Below the pieces are notes generated by a model. The model saw only the letters and a program-made list of their open reading frames with translations, ran no database searches and was not told the origin of the DNA. Positions 11,160 to 21,665 of a stretch of 64,000 nucleotides of DNA are shown here, piece after piece. Position 1 is the first letter of the stretch; each line of letters starts with the position of its first letter. A program made the translations under genes and the position numbers. The DNA is from Luzula sylvatica (lineage: Eukaryota; Streptophyta; Magnoliopsida; Poales; Juncaceae), in the NCBI GenBank assembly GCA_946800325.1, contig OX326957.1, positions 48,406,307 to 48,470,306 of the forward strand, written 5' to 3'.

Positions 11160-13410
11160 ACAAACAATTATAATGTATTCCACCTCAATTTTCGAAAAAA
11201 AATAAACTGGGTCATGGAATGATAAAGTTTATGGACTTTAATTGTATAATAATTGTGAGGACTACATCGCAAAAACTGGAGTTGGATAAAGCAGTCATCT
11301 TGGTTGTGAATTTGAAAAGAGAGAGAGTGCCTAATACGCTGAATCCATTCCATCAACGGTATCTCTTAATCGAGACATTTATTTTTCTCTATTGTAATAG
11401 TGATCGGATCCGTCGGTCCTGGTACAAAAACCTTATGTAAAGAAGGAATTCATAATATTGAGAAATTATAGGTTATTTGTAAAACTTGCCAATAATCAAA
11501 TATGTACCTTGACTTGTCTTGAGGCCGAATGGGGAGAGGTTTGTAGTATTCTACCTACAATATACCATTTTAGTCTTTAATGATGATTAATACCGAAGGA
11601 CAAATTTTGACTTTATACCCTGATTATGTGGAGCGTGCAGGCTTTTTGATCGACCAGTTCACTTTCTCTCCGTCTCGGTTGTCTTACGATGCAAACAAAT
11701 TGCTACTTGTTGGACATTAAATTTGATTGTAATAGCTGTACTCGAGGAGCACTGATACGGATCGGAACTGGTTTAGACTTGGAAAAATTGCGACGCTTAT
11801 CTTCTGTTTGGAAATACTGCTCTAAAATGGAGTCGAAACAATCTCCATAAACCCTAGAAATGGAGAAGAACGTGCATTTTGTAAAAAGAATTTATTGATC
11901 GTATGACAAGTCACTAATCTGTACGTGCAGTATACGTCTTAAGTCTAGTGAATTGAACATCACTCAATCCACGCTCTGATGATCCAAGCTGTAATTAAAA
12001 AATTGTAACAATTTGTAGGGGTATAAAAGTAATTTGTGAAAGACTGAGAGAAGTAAAACATGGAACTACATGAATTAACCCTAATCCAACACCAAAGACT
12101 CATAATTGAACCTAATTTTACCTGATTCATCAGTAATTGAGTCTTAATCCCGCACTTAATTTCTCGTTCTCAATTGGGGTAGACCGCGCATGTCCCTCTT
12201 TATCGACGTCGATGTTCCATCTGCCTCTCCTCACTTAGTATCTGAACATCTGAGAAGCTCACTCTTCGTCTTTGAGAGGAATCCAAAACCTAGTTACTAT
12301 AGAGAGGGATATGCGAGGCGGTCTTCGTCATAGTGTGTAGCGCTTCGTCCTGGTTACATCTGTAGAAAATGATTTACGATTTCAAATTACATCAAATACA
12401 TCAAATAAAATGATTTACGATTTCAAATTACATCAAATAAAATCAACAATAGGATCGGGGATGTGCAAATTGCGGTTAAGAAATTTCTATAATTCAGAAA
12501 ATCCAGCAAAAAAAGAGCTGAAAATGTGAAAAATCGCAACGTTGCGCCTTTAGAATATATACCTCGCTGTTTCGCCTTTAGAACTCACTCCATAGGCTTT
12601 TCCCCAGCACTGCTCTCCACCCGAGCTCCTTTTCAGCTTCGTATTCCATACATTCTCCTAAAAAGGCGAAACTGTAAAAACAATAAAAAAAAGTTCAAAA
12701 AAAAACAGTAAAAGAAATATAAAAACAATTAAAAGAACATCCAAATAGACAATAAAAAACATGAGAAAAAAAGTTAATAAACAAATTTTAAAAACAAAAA
12801 CAGTGACAAATACTTTTTAACATTAGAAAAATACAGAAAAAAATGAATGAAACATGGAAAGTTTTGAAAAAGAAGAAAGTAAAAATAATAAATCAAAATT
12901 ATTAATAAAATATAACATAAAAAATAAAAAAAAAGAAAAGCAGTGCAAAAAAGAAAAAAAATTACTGCAAAAATTAAAAAATAACAGTGAACAGAACAGC
13001 AAATATTACAACTTAAAACAGTTCTATTAAAATTGAAATGAGATTAGAATATGTTAAAGAAATTGGGTAAAAAACGAAAGTAGAAATCGTGTTTTCGATT
13101 ATCCTGGGTCAAAAACAGTTTTAAATTTGGTAAATACGGCTCCTGGTACCGGTACCACCACCATTCCGGCCTTCCCTGAACAATCCGACATTGCCTCTCT
13201 CTCCTGCCCCTTAAATCTGAACGGATCTCTTCTCCCTTCTCTATCTCTCTCCTGCGGTATCAGTACCGGTACCGGTATGGCACGTTCTCTCCCTCTAAAT
13301 GATGTCCATCTCTTCTCTAAAAGACATCCAGCAAAGACAAACAATAAGGCCTAATAAATAACAGAAAATCTAGATTAGGTGATAAATCAATTAATAGTTG
13401 GATAAATCAG
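11160..13410. other. Intergenic DNA without a recognised gene
   Basis: The stretch is AT-rich up to about 12.2 kb, with mixed sequence at 12.2-12.7 kb and extremely A-rich DNA at 12.7-13.08 kb. At 13135-13290 a short GC-richer island carries GGTACCGGTACC and GTACCGGTACCGG. Two opposite 75-81 codon frames overlap there, but neither resembles a known protein. No splice-consistent gene was found. Confidence 0.4.
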
Positions 13411-13414
13411 AGAA

Positions 13415-13853
13415 AACAAACCCTAATTAAACAATTAAAGCCCTCATTAAACAATTGAAATCCTAACTAAACAATTGAAGCCCTAATTCAACAATAAAAA
13501 TCCTAATTCAACAATTAAAACCCAAATTCAGCAATAATCACAAAACCGTAACCCTAATTCTACATTTTTCCCCAATTGAAATCCAAATTCAACAATTTAC
13601 TACGAAACAAACTGAAAAAACGAAAAGAAAAATACAAAAATACCTGATGCAAGAGAGATCCGGAGCTGAAATCCCAATCGAAACTCCCGTCGTCCCTTCT
13701 CCATGCCTCTTCTGATGTAGCCGCGAGCCGAGAGAGAGAGAGAGATACGGAGCAAAAATGGGACTTCTTCTTCTTCTGCCAATCGAGGAGAGAGAACACG
13801 CGAGAGTGGGAGAAGCTGAGAGAGAGAGAGAGAGAGAGTCAACCCTAGCCGAG

Positions 13854-13912
<59 letters not shown>

Positions 13913-13990
13913 ACTTCTAGGCTCAACCCTAGCCGAGGAGGAGCAGTGGGAGAGAGAGCGGAAAAAAACGAAAGAGGGAAGAATAAATAA
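13415..13990. repeat. CCCTAAT-like short repeats and (GA)n microsatellites
   Basis: Bases 13415-13560 hold about seven imperfect copies of a roughly 20-base unit of the type CCCTAATTCAACAATTAAAA. Bases 13730-13970 hold several (GA)n runs, the longest at about 13857-13907, and CAACCCTAGCCGAGGAGGAG occurs twice around it. The overlapping frames full of SLSLSL are microsatellite artefacts. Composition resembles the interior of the Mutator-like element at 57.1-59.4 kb, so this may be the remains of a similar element. Confidence 0.6.
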
Positions 13991-14089
13991 CAATCCCTTT
14001 GTTCGTAAATTATATTTTGTTCTTTTGTTAGTAAATTATATTTTGTGGTTCTTTTGATATTTTTGTTGATTTTCGAGATATACACATGG

Positions 14090-14800
14090 ACTTGTAATGA
14101 AGTGATTCCGATGCCGAACAGTGCATTTTTAGGAAAACAAGTAATGAAGTAATTTCTCATTTTATACATAAATTTTGGCATTTCACCGGAAAATGTGACA
14201 ATTGATTTTTTTTTAAGAAGTGTTAGACTCCGCTTTCTGCATTTTTTGAGGATTTTTTGAAAAAAAATAGTAATTTGCATGTATTAGTCTTCAATTACAG
14301 TGTTATTTTGGAGGCAAGATGTAAAATTAAGTATTTTTCTCGTTTTGGACTATTTTTAGGCATTTTACAGAAAATATGATAATGGAGTTTTTCGAAGGTG
14401 TTAAACTTCAATTTTTGCATTTTCCAAATTTTTTGAAAAAATATAAATTTGCATGTGTTAGCCTTCAATTGCGGAGTTTTATTCAGGTGAACCATAAAAG
14501 AAAGTATTTCGCTTTTTTTTAGATATATCTTTTGGCATTTTATAGAAAATTATGTTCATTGATTTTTTTGAAGGTATATTTTAATTTTTGAATATTTTAA
14601 AATGTTTGAAAAAAAATAGAAATTTGCTTGTGTTAGTCTTCAATTATGATTTTTTTTTTGAAAAAAATATAAATTTGCATGTGTTAGCCTTCAATTGCGG
14701 AGTTTTATTCAGGTGAACCATAAAAGAAAGTATTTCGCTTTTTTTTAGATATATCTTTTGGCATTTTATAGAAAATTATGTTCATTGATTTTTTTGAAAA
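14090..14800. repeat. Diverged tandem repeat family A
   Basis: The stretch consists of units of about 180 to 230 bases marked by AATTTGCATGTGTTAG followed by CTTCAATT, and by TTTGGCATTTTA near the other end. The last duplication is nearly exact: 14435-14572 recurs at about 14663-14797. A related pair of units lies in opposite orientation at about 61300-61565. Confidence 0.75.
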
Positions 14801-14805
14801 GTTAT

Positions 14806-15775
14806 GTAGTAAAAGATTCGATACAAACGATCTAAAAAACACGTTATTTGAACTACTCAAAGCCTAAATAATCAATTGAAAAGACTGCCTACAGCAAAAA
14901 CAAACTTTCGTTATGTTTAGACAATTTGGCGAAAACTTGTGCACTAAAATTTTCGAACTAAACGATCTCAAAAACACGTTATTTGGACTCCTCAAAGCTT
15001 AAAAAGATTGCTATGAATCGGAAAACAAACTTTGTTAGTGTTTGTACAATTTGGTGAAAAGTAACGTAATAAAAGATTCGATCCAATCAATCCAAAAAAC
15101 AAGTTATTTGGACTCCTCAAAGCGTAAAAAGATGGATATGAATCGAAAAACAAACTTTCTTAGTGTTCGTAAAATTTGGTGAAAACTTACGTAATAAAAG
15201 ATTCAATACAAACGATCTCAAAAACACGTTATTTGAACTCCTAAAAGAGTAAAAAGATTGCTACGAATCGAAAAAACAATTTTTTTTACTGTTTGTACAA
15301 TTTGGTGAAATGTTACGTAGTAAAAGATTCAATACAAACGATCTCAAAAACACGTTATTTGAACTCCTAAAAGAGTAAAAAGATTGCTACGAATCGAAAA
15401 ATAATTTTTTTTACTGTTTGTACAATTTGGTGAAATGTTACGTAGTAAAATATTCAATCCAAAAGATCTCAAAAACACGTTATTTGGACTCCTCAAAGTC
15501 TAAAAAGATTGAAAAGACTGCCTAGAGCGAAAACAAACTTTGTTATTATTTGTACAATTTGGTGAAAACCTATATAGTAAAACTTTCGAAGTAAACGATC
15601 TCAAAAACATGTTATCTGGACTCCACAAAACGTAAAAATATTGATATGAATCGAAAAACATAATTTCTTAGTGTTCGTAAAATTTGGTGAAAAACTACGT
15701 CATGAAATATTTGATTCAAACAATCTAAAAACATGTTATTTGGACTCCTCAAAACGTAATAATAAAATTTAATAG
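14806..15775. repeat. Tandem repeat family B, eight units of about 125 bases
   Basis: A unit containing ACGTTATTTGGACTCCTCAA and GTACAATTTGGTGAAAA repeats eight times. The ACGTTATTT mark (or a one-base variant) falls at about 14840, 14976, 15101, 15226, 15352, 15477, 15609 and 15733, so the spacing is 124-136 bases. It adjoins family A. No open frame runs through it. Confidence 0.85.
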
Positions 15776-16556
15776 GTCAGAAAATATTTATCATCTATTC
15801 ATTTAACGTCGCATTTATCACAAAATAATAAAATTTTACTAGTAAATAGGTTGAGGAGATTGTCAATGGGCTTCCTGTTAATTGATTGTAGAGATGCATA
15901 ATTGTGTGATCCATTGTGATCAATAAAAGCATGGGTCCTGCTATCATTTATGCTTTTAGATCTATATACGGGTTGGAACTTACGTCCCTAAAATTATTGC
16001 ATAATTTAGTGGATTGATGAGCTTTCTTCCTTTTTTTGGGAAATTTGCAGCAATAAAACTAAAAAAAAAAACTGGTTTTGCTGAAATTAAAAAAAAAATA
16101 CAATACATTTTCGGCATAATCCATTGGTTTTGTTGCAAATTTTTCTTTGTTTTCTATTAGAAATTAATGTTGAAAATGTAATATACTACTGAGTTCTCAA
16201 CTTCTGAATAATATAAAATAAGGCTTAAAAACAATATTGGAAGCCTTTATTCTTTTTCCCCTCAAAAATAAAATAATCAAGGCTTTAAAATACATCGAAT
16301 TCGTGACAACTATATATCACCAAATCTGGGCTAAAAAATATTGAATTCTTAATATTGTTCTGCTGAGTTTTTCCCAATTAAAAAGCAGAAAAGTGTTGCG
16401 ACTCGCAATAGCAAATCAAACTATGTTTTAGAGAAGGATCTTAGTATAAATATATGGATAAAATGAAGGAAAAAGTAACGATAAATCAACAAGGAAGTAA
16501 ATTAAATTTTTTGTATATTACACGCATATCTGGAGAAATAAAATCTCGTGCAAGAA
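15776..16556. other. Intergenic DNA with a copy of a metacaspase-intron segment
   Basis: Around 15893-15960 the sequence GTGATCCATT, then AAAAGCATGGGTCCTGCTAT, matches 7396-7440 in the last metacaspase intron, and similarity of composition continues for another 150 bases or so. The rest is AT-rich. The last bases before 16556 should contain the 3' UTR of the DTM1-like gene. Confidence 0.5.
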
Positions 16557-17103
16557 CTAACTGGAAATGTATGTCCACCACTTGTAAAAGCCAAAACCAT
16601 AAATTACTGCAAGCACTGCTACCCTTAGAGGGTAAAATTTGAATCTGTAATATATAAATAACATATTAGTATTGTATTATTTTTAATATTCGAGTAATGA
16701 AATAATTAAACACGCATCGAATAAACCAAGTCAAAATGTTAATTTTAATAAAATTTGTAACCATGTTTCCTTTTCTAAATTTGAGTAGACAAAGCATTCA
16801 AACCTTATACCAACCCAACCTAATGAACACCTACTTCCACCAGCATTTGGCCGGCCCCCAAAAGTTTGTACAGTTTTGCATTTAACTCTAAAAGCAGAAG
16901 TAGAAGAAACATGGAAATAAAAATTCTTTCCTTTTTCGTCCAAATTAAATAAGAATATGTTGGATATGCAGCCAAATTGACTGTAAATATGCCTTCTAGA
17001 TTAGAATTTAGGCAAATATATCGTTAATATAATGTCTTCTATTTTTTAAAATGCGACAATAAATCTGAAGATCGATAATTGGAACTATAGATGGAATTTA
17101 CTT

Positions 17104-17155
<52 letters not shown>

Positions 17156-17407
17156 TAAATGAACTTACTTCCATGTATCATCGGCTCGATCTGTTGAAGC
17201 GGGTCTTGTAGCGGGCATGGGGGTGAACCACTGAGAATAATCCCGATCAAAAAACTCCCAATCCGGCAATAAGATGGCGCAAACTGAAAATAGCCCAAAT
17301 ACATAGGTTGCGAGCATTTTCTTCAAGGACCAAGTAGAGGCACCGACCAACACCATGGCAATCGCCAACCCAACCAGACTCCTCTGTAAAGCCTCGTCGC
17401 GGCCCAT
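16557..17407 (-). CDS. DTM1-like signal peptidase complex subunit 1-type protein
   Basis: This is a small ER membrane protein like rice DTM1 (defective tapetum and meiocytes 1), which is related to signal peptidase complex subunit 1 (SPC12) and needed for tapetum and pollen development. Exon 1 is 17407-17169 and exon 2 is 16644-16557, giving 108 residues. The join completes a Lys codon and continues as FKFYPLRVAVLAVIYGFG. Conserved marks are MGRDEAL at the start, hydrophobic segments at about 9-26 and 33-48, LLPDWEFFDRD, and a C-terminal hydrophobic segment ending FYKWWTYISS. The ATG at 17407 opens the conserved part; upstream in-frame codons are leader. Without splicing, translation would stop at a TAA inside the donor site and lose the last segment. 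Exon 2 is too short to stand out as an open frame. Confidence 0.88.
17107..17152. repeat. (GA)n microsatellite inside the DTM1-like intron
   Basis: This is a nearly pure run of about 46 bases of GA, starting 16 bases inside the intron from its donor. On the gene strand it is a (CT)n tract immediately downstream of the 5' splice site. Confidence 0.9.
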
Positions 17408-18815
17408 CAGAACCGGCGTGGGGGACGATTTCAACGGAGATGGTGATCTAGGGGATGAAATGAAGGAAGAGGAGAAACCAATCAAGCGAGAAGATTGATG
17501 GAGAGGGGAAACGACGAGGGCATGGGAAAGGTGAAGGTCAGGGTGGTTGGGAGCTGGTGGGAAATGAAGTTTTAAGTACAGTTGTGCCTTTATAGTTACT
17601 TTTCTTGCAGGAGCAGGACCTTCAAAATCTGATGTGGCCCGAAAGATGGAAATTGCGTGAGGTCCCTCTCGGAGTCTCGGGGGTAAAAGAAGCGGATACG
17701 GTTGGGTATTGGTCAATGGTCCAATCGGTAATGGTGGGGTAGAATTATAATAAACACCCCGCTAATTGATCACGCAATTTACCCCCGCATGGATAAATTA
17801 AGAACATAATTAATGCATTCAGTTGAGTAATTAACACATGCGGGATATATCTGCTGAGTATCTAATGACTGGTGAGTAATGGTCCAATTGTATTCCTGTT
17901 CATATAATTATTACGGATAGGAATACGAATATCTCGGATATTATCGAATATGAATACGAATTAATATCGGATACTCAAACGGTAATTGTATTATTTATTA
18001 AAAATGTCCATTTAAAAAAAAAATCTAGTTACAATTATTAAATTTTATCGTGTCAGACGTCAAATATAATAATAATTTTCTTATTCGAAATATTCAGGTG
18101 ACATTAATAAAAACAATCATAAAAAAATTCATAAACAAAATCCCACAAAAATTAAGATAACGACAAAATATGACGGTACATATATAAATAGTAGTAATAT
18201 CCGAATATGTAAATATTAGAATTTGATATATGTATTAGTATTTGGATATTCAAATATGTATTTTTGTATAGGTATATGTATCTGTATCGGTAAACAAAAT
18301 CGTTTATCGTATCCGAAAAAAATATACGTATTCGTATCCGATATTCGTTTGGATACGAATATTTTTGTTCGAACATGATATTTTTCTAATATTGGTGTTT
18401 ATTTGAGGTTAGTTTTTCATGAAAAATAATAAATGAATATTAAAATTATATAACATATAACATATAATAAAAAATAAAAAAAATTTACGAAAATTTTAAA
18501 TTATTAAAAAATAACGAAAAGTATTTTTTAATTATCAAATATGAAAATAGAAGGATATATTGGTCCAAAAAATAATTAACATCATCCAAAGTTGGATTTA
18601 ACCTATAGAGATATTTGAATACTAAAATTTGGTTAAGGAATTTTTTTGGAGTATCCAAAAAGTGAAGAATTTTGTAAAAATATCCTAAAGGGTATTTAAA
18701 AAAAATCCAAACATTTAATAGTATTTTAATTTAATTATTTATACATAATACTATATAAATTTTGTATCCACGCAAATTATACTTGACTTTTTCACAGTAA
18801 CCTTTGTACAAGAAC
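17408..18815. other. Promoter side of DTM1-like gene and AT-rich repeat DNA
   Basis: The first few hundred bases are the leader and promoter of the DTM1-like gene. From about 17900 to 18380 the motifs ATACGAATAT and GGATATTCG-type sequences occur in both orientations (for example near 17925-17980 and 18310-18365), suggesting a decayed terminal-inverted-repeat element. I could not fix its ends. The remainder is AT-rich with no gene. Confidence 0.4.
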
Positions 18816-19059
18816 GAGTGCGGTTTCTCTGTGGCGGAACAGTGGCAGCCACTTGTGAAACTGCATACGTGGCTTCGTTTTATTGGTCAATACAATGTAT
18901 TTTTGCATATAAATCCCTACTTTTTCGGAAGTCCTAGACAGTTAATTTATATAAATTAGGGGTTTATATGCAAAATACATTGTATTAACCAATGAAACGA
19001 AGCCACGTAGGCGGTTTCACAAGTGGCTGCCACTGTTCCGCCACAGAGAAACCTCACTC
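18816..19059. mobile_element. Foldback/MITE-like element
   Basis: Arms 18816-18920 and 18956-19059 are inverted copies of about 105 bases with few mismatches, separated by a loop of about 35 bases. The arms share GTTTCTCTGTGGCGGAACAG and GTGGCTTCGTTT. The direct repeat AGAAC flanks both sides (18811-18815 and 19060-19064), which looks like a 5-base target duplication. The transcript would form a long near-perfect hairpin. Confidence 0.8.
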
Positions 19060-19064
19060 AGAAC

Positions 19065-19237
19065 CGAAACCCTCCTCTGACTTCCACAATTTCTTCTTCC
19101 TCACCTTTTCCTTTCATTCCTACGGGCTCGAAAAAAACTTTCTCTTTCACTAATATTTAAATTTCGGTTTCACTAATTTATCAAGTATAATTGCACCAGA
19201 TCTCAATAATTGTCGTTGCTCAAAGCGCTACCCGTGT

Positions 19238-19268
<31 letters not shown>

Positions 19269-20923
19269 GGGGTGGTCCTGAACATGGTTGTTGTTAAGCA
19301 TAATGCGACAAATGAAAACATGTGATTATTGTTAGGCATGATTAGTATTAATCTGGTACATAATTCGTACTAATTTGGAACTATGCTGTTCGATTGATGT
19401 TTCGTATATTTTTACATTGAATATTTGATATTGATTTGCATATTAAGTTTAATTGATATATAATGTATTTCTAACTTCGGTTTTAATGTTTGTGGACTTC
19501 TCATGACAATTTAGTTATATAACTCAAGTGAACTCCACACATACACATCACATAATTTTTTTTTTTAATGATACTCAACAAATGTTTACTTGTCGTTTAC
19601 GGTATTTTTTTTTTATGTCAATAAAACTTTAATCCATCATCTCTAACAACATAACTTTTTGTGTCAAACAATTAGGGTTATGGGATCAATGACGACACAT
19701 CAAAAATTTATTCCTAAAATTCTAGCCCATCAAATAACATATATAAAAAACATGTGTAAAATACTTTATCCATGTTTGATTTTTCCTAAACATTATGAGA
19801 AACTTTAGAATTTGTTCTTAAATCAAACATCCACATGAGAGTGATCTTGTCCAAAGAGTTTTGGACAAAATTATGTCCAAAATCTTTCATAATTATAACA
19901 TTTTAATACGATTTAATTTAATTTGTTTTTTTTATCATATTTGAATATTATAAGATAATAATATTACATGAATTATTGTTTTCAAAAAAAAAAAAATTTC
20001 ATATAATTTTCTATGTTATTAATGATTTTTTGCAATTTATAGAATTTTAATATAAATTGTCATTTTAAAAGTTATATCGTAGGATTGCAAAAAGACTTTG
20101 GGCTAAATCTTTGTCCAAGACCCTTTGGACAAAGACCCGGTCCATCCAAATATAACAAAGTCTTGGAGAGGCACTATTCTAACACAAATTTATGTTTTTT
20201 AGTTGAAATTTGGTTGGGCTAGGATTCGATTTATGGCTGGACAATGTTGTATCTACTTGATTGGGCTACGAAAATTACGCAAGCTCATGTAGTAAATAAA
20301 TCAATTTGGGTCAAAAATTGATACAAAATAAAAATCTAATTAATTAATTGTTGGATTACGTCATTGGGCTTAGTTTCTTCGGCCAGTTTACAATTGAACA
20401 CTACATTACCAAAGCACGATAATAAAAAATTATCTAAGATATATTTAATAAAAATATTATTAAAACTGATGGTTTTTTATTTTATTAACAGTTGCTACCT
20501 TCTTGACTGAGCTTGAGCTGTTGAGTCAGTATAACAAGAATGCGACATTTCCCACAAGATCTGGCACTGCCTCAAATCCAAATTCAACCTCGAACGAAAA
20601 AACCATTATATTTTCATTATTTCCGTTCATCAAGAAGCTTTTGTTTAAGAAATATCGAACTTTTACTACTAACGTTATATATATCTTGTTATTTTCGTTC
20701 ATTATTTTATTTTTATTTTTATTTTTCTGGAGAAATCGGTGTAGGATGGTATATTCACGGAAGAACCCATCGGAGTGAGGGAAGTTGTGAAGGATGTAAA
20801 GAGTGAAATAGAATCCTTAAGAGGATTGAAATAGTTCGTAAATATTAGCTAAAAATATATAAAAAATAGTAGACGAGGGACTTCTCGAGACCTCTCTGAT
20901 TTGTCAAAAATATATTTTTTTTT
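19065..20923. other. Intergenic DNA with a GT/G microsatellite and a decayed inverted repeat
   Basis: A (GT)n run passing into an uninterrupted G run lies at about 19232-19272. At about 19845-19895 and 20075-20135 there is an imperfect inverted repeat carrying TTGTCCAAAGNGTNTTGGACAAA, probably a decayed MITE. The overlapping frames near 20503-20806 are not recognisable proteins. No gene is supported. Confidence 0.45.
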
Positions 20924-21184
20924 GGGGAGTTCTATCATACACCCTTTTACAAGGGTATTTTGGGTATTTTAGCAATTAATTATATTTGTAAAAGGATGTA
21001 TCATAAAATTTATCTTTTATGGAAATTTTGGTTTAAATGAACAACAAAAAATTCCAATTTAGTTAAACATTAATTGATAAATATATTTGATATCTTACCT
21101 TAAATATTCATAAATGGATAATTACTCCAAATACCCTTGAAAATGGGTGTATGATAAGGAAAGGGGTGTATGATAGAAGCCCCC
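20924..21184. mobile_element. MITE with imperfect terminal inverted repeats
   Basis: The left end GGGGAGTTCTATCATACACC and the reverse complement of the right end GGGGCTTCTATCATACACCC match closely, and AAGGGTATTT follows in both arms. Both ends are flanked by T runs, so any target duplication lies within oligo-T and cannot be measured. The right arm carries an extra copy of the TATCATACACCC motif. Confidence 0.7.
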
Positions 21185-21665
21185 TTTTTTTTTTTATGCA
21201 CTTTTATGTTGGTTGAGTATTTGACACAATAAAAACACATGTTGAAAAGATTATGACTTCAAGTCCCGACGATATCAATATAAAATAGAAACATATAATG
21301 CTCACGGTTCGTGGTACGAGATTCTCTTAAAATTGAAATATTTTTTCCATAGAATTTTTTTTTATATTTGAACCTAAACTTTCATTTAAATTGGAGTACA
21401 TAACCACGTTTAAAGTAATCAAGCTCTTTTATTCTCTTCCACAACCAACACAAATCCCAAATTCTACATTAGGTGTTCTGATGTATTCGTACAATGCATA
21501 CATTAGGTGTTGATGTATCACTAAGATCCATCAAATTTAAATAGGACCTCTCTCTTGTGGCTCGCACCTTAAACACCCAACATTATTAAACAAAAAACAA
21601 AACAATAAATATAAGTCATCTCACATTCGCTCTCTCTTATTCATTCTCGTTCTAATATTATCTAC
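21185..21665. other. Intergenic and 3' UTR region of DAHP synthase
   Basis: This lies downstream of the DAHP synthase stop. It is AT-rich with a short imperfect repeat of ATTAGGTGTT(C/G)TGATGTAT near 21469-21518. No gene is seen. Confidence 0.4.

Noticed and set aside
13560..14280. Long minus-strand frames rich in Ser-Leu
   Set aside because: They are (GA)n microsatellite read in frame, with no conserved segment and no splice-consistent extension.
20503..20806. Overlapping 88-91 codon plus-strand frames
   Set aside because: They share no motif with known proteins, lie in AT-rich DNA, and have no promoter or splice context.
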